Shown here: positions 6,929 to 11,894 of the stretch, piece after piece | How the letters are laid out: every line of letters starts with the position of its first letter | Position numbering within the stretch: the stretch's first letter is position 1 | Assembly: GCA_031258625.1 (NCBI GenBank) | Contig: JAIRMO010000097.1 | Coordinates: 1 to 11,894 of the forward strand | Direction of reading: 5' to 3' | Length of the DNA: 11,894 nucleotides | Source: Spirochaetaceae bacterium | GTDB taxonomy: Bacteria > Spirochaetota > Spirochaetia > Treponematales > Breznakiellaceae | Program-made: the position numbers and the translations under genes | Notes under the pieces: model-generated | Told to the model about the DNA's origin: nothing | Databases searched by the model: none | What the model saw: only the letters and a program-made list of their open reading frames with translations

Positions 6929-7687
6929 ATGCGAATTTTGATAATTTCCGACATACATGCCAATTTAGCCGCCTTTACCGCGGTCCTGAACCGGACCAGG
7001 GATGACCGGGATTGGATCCTCTGCCTGGGGGACCTCGTGGGATACGGCCCGGATCCCAATGAATGCGTGGAACTTGCGGCGGAGGTTTCGGCCCTTATCC
7101 TGGGGGGGAACCACGATCTTGCCGCGGGGGGGATCATTACGGCCCGGGACTTCTCCTCCCACGCGAAAAAATCCCTCAAATGGACCGGCTCGGTCCTTTC
7201 GGCGGCGAACAGGGCCTATCTTTCCCGGCTTGAACCCCGGCATAAATACCCCCCCAAGGCCCCGGATCCGATCCTCCTCTCCCACGGGGGGCCGGAGGAT
7301 CCCCTCTGGAGTTATGTCTTCTCCGAAGCCGATGCGGAAAGCGCCTTTTCGGGGGCCGGTTTTTCCCGCTGCTTTTTCGGTCACAGCCACCTTCCTTCGG
7401 TTTTCATCCGGCATACCCCCGAAGACGGCCCCCCCCGCCTTACCGGCTGTTACGGCCCCCCGGATATGACCGTGGAAACCGGGGGCCGGAATGACCGGTT
7501 TCTCCTCAACCCCGGAAGCGTGGGCTTCCCCCGGAATATCGATGAAGCCCCTTCCTGGGAGGGACGCTTCCACGCGGTTTCCCGGTACGCCCTTTTTGAT
7601 TCAAAAACCGGGCTTTGGCAATTCAAGGGGATCGAATACGATATGGGGGATACGATGGAACGGATGGTAGAATTCGGGCTATGGTGA
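6929..7687 (+). CDS. metallophosphoesterase, YfcE/MJ0936-like
   Basis: This 252-aa calcineurin-like phosphoesterase has a two-metal active site and hydrolyses phosphate mono- or diesters; the physiological substrate cannot be told from sequence. The metal and catalytic motifs are in order: D8-x-H10 (SDIH), GD (G34-D35), GNHD (60-63), H119 (SHGGP) and GHSH (151-154). NPGSVGFPR (194-202) is typical of the YfcE/MJ0936 group, as is the short compact fold. The protein is somewhat longer than the roughly 165-185 aa of the minimal members, with extra sequence around 65-115 and 160-190. ATG 6929 immediately precedes the first beta strand (MRILIISDIH), so the start is well fixed, yet there is no Shine-Dalgarno. 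It is divergent from the 198-aa gene and convergent with the flavo-diiron gene, and so is probably monocistronic. Confidence 0.9.
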   Translation: MRILIISDIHANLAAFTAVLNRTRDDRDWILCLGDLVGYGPDPNECVELAAEVSALILGGNHDLAAGGIITARDFSSHAKKSLKWTGSVLSAANRAYLSRLEPRHKYPPKAPDPILLSHGGPEDPLWSYVFSEADAESAFSGAGFSRCFFGHSHLPSVFIRHTPEDGPPRLTGCYGPPDMTVETGGRNDRFLLNPGSVGFPRNIDEAPSWEGRFHAVSRYALFDSKTGLWQFKGIEYDMGDTMERMVEFGLW

Positions 7688-7723
7688 GGTTCTAAAAACC
7701 CCCAATCCCCACCCTCCCGGGCG

Positions 7724-8938
7724 TCAGCCTGCTTTGACGGCTTTGGCCAGGTTTCCGCCCGCTTCTTCCAGGGCCGCGAGATCCTCCCCGTTGGGGGCGC
7801 CGGCCCATTCCAGGGGGTCCCGGCTGGTCCATTTGAGCCCCTCAATAGCCGCCTCATATTCCTTTTTGGCGCCCCCAACCCAGCCCCAGGAACCGATTCG
7901 CAGGACCGTTTTCCCGTAGATATGTTTCCGGCGGAAAATATCCAGCACATAGGCCATGGGGGGGAACATGGCGTATTCGTAGGTGGGCATGGCCAGGACC
8001 AAACCGGCGCTTTTATAGGCGTCCGCCAAAACCCAGGATACGTTTTCGTCGGGGATCCGGTGTATCGAATAGGGAATTCCCTGGCTTTCTATGCCCCGGA
8101 TCACCGCGTCCAGGCCCTGTTTGGTATTGCCGTACATGGAACCCCAAATCACGGCAATTTCTTTTTCCGCCGGCCCCTTGGCATAGGCGGCATACCGGAG
8201 ATACCGGTCAATGATGGTTTTGGGGTTTTTCCGCCACACCATGCCGTGGCTGGGGGCGACGACCTTGACGGGGAGCCCGGCGAGTTTCTGTATCCCCCGT
8301 TCCACAAAGACCGAAAAGGAAGAAACAATATTGGCATAATACCGGAGGGTTTCTTTTTCAAAAAAAGCCAGCTCCTCCGGGGTAAATTCATCGTCAAAAA
8401 GCCTATCCCCCAGGGCGCCGAAGGACCCAAAGGCGTCGCAGGAAAACACCGTTCCCGAAAGGGGCTCCCAGGCAACCATGGTTTCGGGCCAATGGATGTT
8501 GGGGGTTTCAAAGAAGGTGAGAACCTTCCCCCCCCCAAGGTCCAGGGTGTCCCCGTCTTTTACCGCCCGCAGCCCCCGGTCGATGTGGTAAAAGGACTTT
8601 ATCAGGTTTACCCCTTTGGAAGTGGCGAGGATCTCCGCCCGGGGGTTCTTTTCCCGGAATTCCCGGAGCCACCCGGTATGATCCGGTTCAAGGTGGTTGA
8701 GGATAAGGTAATCCACCGAGCCAAAATCGAGGCCCACCGACACCAGGGCCTTTTCCACCTGTCCCGACGCGTCGGACCAGTCCCGGAAAAGGTCGATAAG
8801 GGCGGTTTTTCCCCCCCTCACCACATAAGAATTAAGGGAAACCCCCTGGGGAATCGGCCAAATCCCCTCAAATAGATCGGCGGTTTCAATATCCGCGTGG
8901 ATCCCGTAAATAAAATCAGAAATAGGATATGCTTTCAT
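7724..8938 (-). CDS. fprA: flavo-diiron protein, FprA/rubredoxin:oxygen oxidoreductase type
   Basis: This cytoplasmic protein reduces O2 to water and/or NO to N2O and protects anaerobes; electrons usually come from rubredoxin or F420H2. At 404 aa it has the standard two-domain length. An N-terminal metallo-beta-lactamase-like domain (about 1-250) carries all diiron ligands: H82, E84, D86 and H87 in NHLEPDHTG, H149 in PNIHW, D168 in SCDAFG and H231 in PSHG. A flavodoxin domain (about 258-400) has the FMN phosphate loop GSMYGNT (266-272). No rubredoxin domain is fused, as in class A proteins. A 9-base homopolymer encodes Gly135-137 in the diiron domain. The start MKAYPISDFIYGIHADIETA is family-like, and AGGGG lies just 3 bases before the ATG. 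The gene stands alone; cheY upstream is 237 bp away. Whether it acts mainly on O2 or NO cannot be told. Confidence 0.95.
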   Translation of the reverse strand: MKAYPISDFIYGIHADIETADLFEGIWPIPQGVSLNSYVVRGGKTALIDLFRDWSDASGQVEKALVSVGLDFGSVDYLILNHLEPDHTGWLREFREKNPRAEILATSKGVNLIKSFYHIDRGLRAVKDGDTLDLGGGKVLTFFETPNIHWPETMVAWEPLSGTVFSCDAFGSFGALGDRLFDDEFTPEELAFFEKETLRYYANIVSSFSVFVERGIQKLAGLPVKVVAPSHGMVWRKNPKTIIDRYLRYAAYAKGPAEKEIAVIWGSMYGNTKQGLDAVIRGIESQGIPYSIHRIPDENVSWVLADAYKSAGLVLAMPTYEYAMFPPMAYVLDIFRRKHIYGKTVLRIGSWGWVGGAKKEYEAAIEGLKWTSRDPLEWAGAPNGEDLAALEEAGGNLAKAVKAG

Positions 8939-9175
8939 AGGCCCCTAGTAAAAAATGCCGCCAAATACCATGATTCCCGGATCATCATTTTGAAATCGAC
9001 TGATTTTGGAAAAAACGGTCAAAATCCGGTTCTTCCCTTCAACTCAAAATAATTTCCCCCAAAGGAACGTTTTAGGAAAACTTCTTTTCAGGGAAAATGT
9101 ATTTTTCACCACCGATCCGCCTTGAGGGTTATAACCGGAATTATCTGCTAAACATCGTGAATAACCCTGCCTGCC
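8939..9175. other. intergenic region upstream of fprA
   Basis: This is 237 bp of AT-rich non-coding sequence between cheY and fprA, both on the minus strand. ATGAT (8970-8974) and ATCAT (8981-8985) form a short inverted repeat about 32-47 bases upstream of the fprA start, a possible operator. AGGGTTAT (9125-9132) and ATAACCCT (9161-9168) are inverted arms just past the cheY stop, but no T-tract follows. On the minus strand TTGACC (about 9022-9017) could be a -35, but its -10 partner is poor. No reading frame of interest is visible. Confidence 0.4.
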
Positions 9176-9613
9176 TCAGCGTTTTAGAACGGAAACAACC
9201 CGTTCCAGGACTTTTTTTCGGTCTAGGGGTTTGACAATATAGCTTTTAGCGCCCATCAGGAGGGATTTTTTCACCACATCCTCTTTTCCCAGGGCGCTGA
9301 CCATAATAACGATCGCTTCTTTGTCAAATTCCAATATTTTTTCTAAAGCCGAAACGCCGTCCATTACCGGCATCGTAATGTCCATGGTTACCAAATCGAT
9401 GTTTGGGTACAATTCTTTGTATTTTTCTACTCCCTGAGCCCCATCCGCGGCGGTACCCGCAACTTCAAAGCCCTCGGAAGTAAAAATTTGACCAAGCTGT
9501 TTTGCGATAAACATGGAATCATCCACCACGAGAACCCGGTAAGAGCCTCCCTCAGGCTTGGTCCCCTCCGGCGGCTTCTCATTGACGCTGGGCATATCAC
9601 TCTTTGCTATCAT
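9176..9613 (-). CDS. CheY-like single-domain response regulator
   Basis: This 145-aa protein consists of one receiver domain (about 25-145) behind a 24-residue polar N-terminal tail. The acidic pair D31-D32 (VLVVDDSMF), phosphoacceptor D78 (LVTMDITMPVMDG), Ser106 (VSALGK) and Lys128 (YIVKPL) are all in place, so it should be phosphorylated normally. There is no output domain, so it acts by protein contact, for example at the flagellar motor or as a phosphate carrier. It is not necessarily the chemotaxis CheY itself, since no cheA, cheX or cheW lies here. AGAGGAG lies 8 bases upstream of the ATG at 9613 and supports the start with the tail. It appears monocistronic, with its own promoter. Confidence 0.93.
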   Translation of the reverse strand: MIAKSDMPSVNEKPPEGTKPEGGSYRVLVVDDSMFIAKQLGQIFTSEGFEVAGTAADGAQGVEKYKELYPNIDLVTMDITMPVMDGVSALEKILEFDKEAIVIMVSALGKEDVVKKSLLMGAKSYIVKPLDRKKVLERVVSVLKR

Positions 9614-9633
9614 GCGGTACGCTCCTCTACTTA

Positions 9634-9667
9634 TTTATACTTTACGGCATAGAACAATACAAGTCAA
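9634..9667 (-). promoter_or_regulatory. promoter(s) of the response regulator gene
   Basis: On the minus strand TTGACT (9667-9662) lies 17 bases before TAAAGT (9644-9639). An overlapping pair, TTGTAT (9662-9657) with TATAAA (9639-9634), is also 17 bases apart. Either would give a leader of roughly 15-20 bases ending with AGAGGAG and the ATG. Confidence 0.45.
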
Positions 9668-9702
9668 GATACTATTTCATTCCCCATAATGAATAATTGA
9701 CG

Positions 9703-9708
9703 TATAAT
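9703..9708 (+). promoter_or_regulatory. -10 element upstream of the dihydrouridine synthase gene
   Basis: A perfect TATAAT is present, but the matching -35 position (TTCCCC, 9680-9685) is poor. Transcription would begin near 9715, directly before ATG 9717 and about 50 bases before the preferred ATG 9765. Confidence 0.35.
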
Positions 9709-9764
9709 AAAAATGAATGAACCGGTTCCAAAATTCGGTTCCCCTTGAAATTATCTGGAATGAT

Positions 9765-10754
9765 ATGGATAACTATACTATAAAAAAGCCATTATTGCTA
9801 GCTCCCATGGCCGAAATAAGCCACCGGGCCCTCCGGGAACTCATCGCCTCCTTTGGCGGCTGTGATGAGTATTATACCGAAATGATAAGCGCCGGGGCCC
9901 TGGTAGGCAACGGCCCCTTTGAGTCCTATTATACCGACGGGGGGCCCTGTCCCGGACGGGTGGTGTATCAGTTGGCAGGGGCCGACGGGGGCCAGTTGGC
10001 CGCCGCCGCCGCCATTCTGGACCGGAAGGAAAAGGCCGGAATCGACATCAATATGGGCTGTTCCGCCCCGGCCATCGCGCGGACCGGCGCGGGGGTCCGG
10101 TGGATGGCTTCCCCGGATAGGGCGGGGGAGATGATCCGCCGGGTACGGCGGGAGGTCAAGGGACGTTTGAGCGTAAAGCTCAGGACGGGGATGGAGGACG
10201 ACCCTGAGTACCTTATCCGGTTCTGCCGGCGCCTGGAATCGGAGGGGGTGGAACGGATCGCCCTCCATCCCCGGACGGCAAAGGAGAAGTTCAAACGCCG
10301 CCCCCGCTGGGAATACGTGGGGCTCCTCCGGGGGGCTTTGGGCATCCCCGTGGTGGGTAACGGCGATGTAAACAGCCCCGAAGAGCTGGTCCGCAGGGCG
10401 GCGGGGGACAATGACGGGGTTATGATCGGCCGCCTCGCGGTCCGGGCCCCCTGGATCTTCGCCCAGGTGCGCCGGTCCGCCCCGGCCCTCCCGGAAAGGG
10501 TCAACCTGGAAGAAACCGCCCTCCGGTTTCTGGAACTTTTGGCGCGGTACCAGCCCCGGGAATTTCTTTTAAGCAGGGCCCGCCGGTTTTTCGCCTATTT
10601 TTGCGACAACCTTCTCTGGGGCACCTATGTTAAAAACCGCCTGGCCCGGGAACAGGAGCTTTCCGCCATGGCCCGCCTCCTTTCGGCCTATTTCCGGGAA
10701 CACCCGGACCAGCGGGAACTGCCGGTCCCCGGGGTATCCCCCGGCCCGGCTTAA
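9765..10754 (+). CDS. tRNA-dihydrouridine synthase family protein
   Basis: This FMN enzyme reduces specific uridines of tRNA to dihydrouridine with NADPH. From ATG 9765 it is 329 aa, the usual Dus length. The TIM-barrel start KKPLLLAPMAEISHRALR lies right after the start. The catalytic Cys (residue 99 from this start) is in INMGCSAPAI, where most homologues read NxGCP. SVKLRTG holds the flavin-contacting Lys (138), and LHPRTAKEKF holds His168. GNGD (198-201) and MIGR (220-223) bind the FMN phosphate. A helical C-terminal domain follows. ATG 9717 is in frame and would add 16 residues (MNRFQNSVPLEIIWND); I prefer 9765 because family proteins begin there and GGA sits 5 bases upstream. The stop codon overlaps that of adk on the other strand. 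The exact tRNA position modified (DusA/B/C type) is not decided; the barrel motifs look nearest to the DusB group. Confidence 0.9.
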   Translation: MDNYTIKKPLLLAPMAEISHRALRELIASFGGCDEYYTEMISAGALVGNGPFESYYTDGGPCPGRVVYQLAGADGGQLAAAAAILDRKEKAGIDINMGCSAPAIARTGAGVRWMASPDRAGEMIRRVRREVKGRLSVKLRTGMEDDPEYLIRFCRRLESEGVERIALHPRTAKEKFKRRPRWEYVGLLRGALGIPVVGNGDVNSPEELVRRAAGDNDGVMIGRLAVRAPWIFAQVRRSAPALPERVNLEETALRFLELLARYQPREFLLSRARRFFAYFCDNLLWGTYVKNRLAREQELSAMARLLSAYFREHPDQRELPVPGVSPGPA

Positions 10755-11392
10755 ATCCCCAGGGCTTTTTTAAAGTTCGCCACCACCTCATCCACCGATG
10801 GCCGGGCATCCACGTCGATGAGGAGGCCCTTTGCCCGGTAATAGTCGATGAGGGGGGCGGTTTGTTCCCGGTAGACCTCCAGCCGTTTTGCCACCGCTTC
10901 CTCCCGGTCGTCGTCCCGGGTATACACTTCGCCGCCGCAGGTGTCGCAGACCGCTTCCTGGGCGGGCTTGTTAAAGGTTATGTGGTAGTTGGTCCCGCAG
11001 TTCCGGCAGACCCGGCGTCCCGAAAGCCGTTCCAGCACCGCGGAATCAGGGATGTCGAAGTTGATTACCCGGTCCGGGGCGCTGCCTTGGGGGGAAAACC
11101 CCGCCAGGGCCTCCGCCTGGGCTATGGTCCGGGGAAAGCCGTCCAGGATATAGCCTTTTTGGGCGTCCCCCTGGGCAAGCCGCTCCTTAACCAGGGCAAT
11201 GGTGGTGTCGTCGTCCACGAGGCGCCCTCCATCGATAATGGCCTTAACCTTGAGCCCCAGGGGGCTTTTGGCGGCAATGGCGGAACGGAAAATAGCCCCG
11301 GTACTGATGTGGGGTATTTTAAGCAACTCCACCGCCCGGACGGCAAGGGTCCCTTTCCCCGCTCCGGGGGGGCCCAGAAAGATCAATTTCAT
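10751..11392 (-). CDS. adk: adenylate kinase, long form with zinc-type lid
   Basis: This enzyme catalyses ATP + AMP to 2 ADP in the cytoplasm and is essential for nucleotide balance. At 213 aa it is a long-form bacterial adenylate kinase. The P-loop GPPGAGKGT is at 7-15 and the AMP-binding part at HISTGAIFRS (28-37). GFPRT (85-89) contains Arg88. The lid carries four Cys in C129-x2-C132 and C149-x2-C152 that should bind zinc. DDREEAVAKRL (161-171) supplies lid arginines. AAGGAG lies 7 bases upstream of the ATG at 11392. It converges on the dihydrouridine synthase gene with a 4-bp overlap, and mobile DNA lies upstream. A TATAAG (11458-11453, minus strand) could be its -10, giving a leader of about 55 bases; the -35 is not clear. 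Confidence 0.97.
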   Translation of the reverse strand: MKLIFLGPPGAGKGTLAVRAVELLKIPHISTGAIFRSAIAAKSPLGLKVKAIIDGGRLVDDDTTIALVKERLAQGDAQKGYILDGFPRTIAQAEALAGFSPQGSAPDRVINFDIPDSAVLERLSGRRVCRNCGTNYHITFNKPAQEAVCDTCGGEVYTRDDDREEAVAKRLEVYREQTAPLIDYYRAKGLLIDVDARPSVDEVVANFKKALGI

Positions 11393-11480
11393 CCGGATAC
11401 TCCTTGTTTTTTATGAATAGACTGATTCACCAAACCAGCCTTCATAATAAATCTTATACCCATAAGGAATAATTTGGAAG
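11393..11480. other. adk upstream region
   Basis: This is AT-rich non-coding DNA. It contains the adk ribosome binding site (AAGGAG, 11405-11400 on the minus strand) and the weak -10 TATAAG (11458-11453). Composition changes to G-rich at about 11478, which may mark the edge of foreign sequence. Confidence 0.4.
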
Positions 11481-11550
11481 GGTCAGGACGCCGGGGCAAA
11501 AGCGTTTGCTTTCACCCGGGGACGCCAAGGATTGCCCTGGAGTCCTGTCC
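11481..11550. other. potential three-way-junction fold (structured RNA or element end)
   Basis: GGtCAGGAC (11481-11489) pairs with GTCCTGtCC (11542-11550) except for one T-T position. Inside lie CCGGG/CCCGG (11491-11495/11515-11519) capped by AAAGC-GTTT-GCTTT (11499-11512), and CCAAGG/CCCTGG (11525-11530/11535-11540) with one mismatch and loop ATTG. Three helices around one junction in 70 bases suggest a folded RNA or the subterminal structure of a mobile element. I cannot assign it to a known family. Either strand is possible: plus leads into the transposase-like ORF, minus leads into adk. Confidence 0.4.
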
Positions 11551-11614
11551 GGGTAGGGGGGAAAGGTATGTGCGTTTACTTACCAACATCTTAAAGACAT
11601 GATAAGCTCAAAGA

Positions 11615-11700
11615 ATGAGAGGGGAACAAGGAGGTTTTGAGCGACTACTGTCGGTCTTGCCCAGAGGAAGGGAAGGGAAGGCGAAAGAGCTTGGGGCATT
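11615..11700 (+). pseudogene. 5' fragment of a transposase-like ORF (IS4-like), cut by an IS3-family element
   Basis: From ATG 11615 the frame reads MRGEQGGFERLLSVLPRGRE, then GKAKELGA, and the IS3-family end begins at 11701. The stop codon at 11720-11722 lies inside that element. The phrase ERLLSVLP...KAKELGA resembles the N-terminus of some IS4-family DDE transposases, recalled from similar proteins and not verified. No Shine-Dalgarno lies before this ATG. Only 28 codons remain, so the gene is broken at this locus, unless the rest continues beyond the inserted element outside the window. Confidence 0.4.
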
Positions 11701-11727
11701 TGGACTTTACCCCATTAGGTAGACACC
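11701..11727. repeat. putative IS3-family terminal inverted repeat
   Basis: The sequence starts with TGGACTTTACCCC and ends near GTAGACACC. It is inferred from its position next to the transposase stop codon (11731-11729) and its TG terminus; its partner is not in view. Confidence 0.5.
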
Positions 11728-11728
11728 G

Positions 11729-11894
11729 TTAAGCGACTTGCCTTGAGTTAAACACATCAGGCGCCATATAGTCAAGCGCCGAATGGATACGAAGGCGATT
11801 GTAATACGCCTCGACATACATAAATACTGACTGCCTTACCTCTGCCGCGGCATGTTTGCCGTCCACCGTTTCCAGTTCCCGTTTCAGCGTTTTG
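11729..11894 (-). CDS. IS3-family transposase (OrfB), C-terminal part, partial
   Basis: Fifty-four codons are visible on the minus strand before TAA at 11731-11729. They read KTLKRELETVDGK..., then VFMYVEAYYNRLRIHSALDY and MAPDVF. This is the classic end of the integrase-like DDE domain of IS3-family OrfB (xTLKxEL ... YIExYYNRxRxHSALGYxxPxxF). The catalytic Glu normally lies a few residues before the first visible Lys, so it is just outside the window. The final residues (NSRQVA) and the terminal repeat follow at once, so the C-terminus looks complete. The gene is oriented toward adk. Confidence 0.88.
   Translation of the reverse strand, partial: KTLKRELETVDGKHAAAEVRQSVFMYVEAYYNRLRIHSALDYMAPDVFNSRQVA

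Larger units (their letters stand above)
11701..11894 (-). mobile_element. end of an IS3-family insertion sequence (continues past the right edge)
   Basis: The element is recognised from its transposase C-terminus. Its outer end is placed at TGGACTTTACCCCATTAGGT (11701-11720), which has the TG start and the position, just past the transposase stop, expected of an IS3-family terminal inverted repeat. The other end and the 3-4 bp target duplication (candidate ATT or CATT at 11697-11700) lie outside the window. Confidence 0.7.

Noticed and set aside
7922..8875. 317-codon plus-strand frame opposite fprA
   Set aside because: It is an antisense shadow of a gene whose metal ligands and flavin motif are all conserved.
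11570..11700. 5' end of a group II intron (GTGCG at 11570-11574)
   Set aside because: The GTGCG start alone is common; I could not find the domain I pairings, and domain V or a reverse transcriptase is not in view. The transposase-like ORF explains the segment better.
11461..11700. tRNA, SRP RNA or tmRNA gene
   Set aside because: There is no tRNA cloverleaf, no GGTTCGA-type T-loop, no SRP GGAAGCAGCC loop and no tmRNA ends.
1..11894. CRISPR array or tandem repeat array
   Set aside because: No evenly spaced direct repeats of 20 bases or more were seen on reading through the window.

Overview
The window is GC-rich bacterial chromosome. Coding sequence is strongly G/C-biased with many runs of 7 to 9 G or C, while intergenic stretches are AT-rich. 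Gene content and protein style suggest a spirochaete of the Treponema group, possibly gut-associated. This is an inference from recollection of such genomes, held with low to moderate confidence, because no rRNA or other phylogenetic marker is present.

Left part (1-6236). A minus-strand radical SAM protein of the 'putative DNA modification/repair' type (24-1292) is followed 12 bases downstream by the start of another minus-strand gene that leaves the window (1-11). This pair diverges from a plus-strand branched-chain amino acid block: leuB (1425-2561), ilvD (2579-4258) and ilvB (4425-6197). leuB and ilvD are tightly spaced and look co-transcribed. ilvB is set apart by a 166-bp intergenic stretch packed with hairpins. 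No ilvN, ilvC or leuCD is present here. The radical SAM promoter carries a perfect 16-bp palindrome, and its predicted transcript start falls on the start codon.

Middle part (6237-9613). An unrecognised 198-aa protein (minus) diverges from a metallophosphoesterase (plus). A flavo-diiron protein of the FprA type (minus), likely an O2 or NO reductase, and a single-domain CheY-like response regulator (minus) follow. The FprA protein fits an anaerobe that must detoxify oxygen.

Right part (9714-11894). A tRNA-dihydrouridine synthase (plus) and adenylate kinase (minus) converge so closely that their stop codons overlap. Upstream of adk lie a potential three-way-junction fold (11481-11550) and the first codons of a transposase-like ORF (11615-11700). 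That ORF is cut by the end of an IS3-family element, whose transposase C-terminus runs off the right edge (11729-11894).

The metabolic genes are ordinary and intact. The less explained parts are the palindromic promoter of the radical SAM pair, the ilvD-ilvB spacer, the short-leader starts that lack ribosome binding sites, and the nested mobile DNA at the right end.
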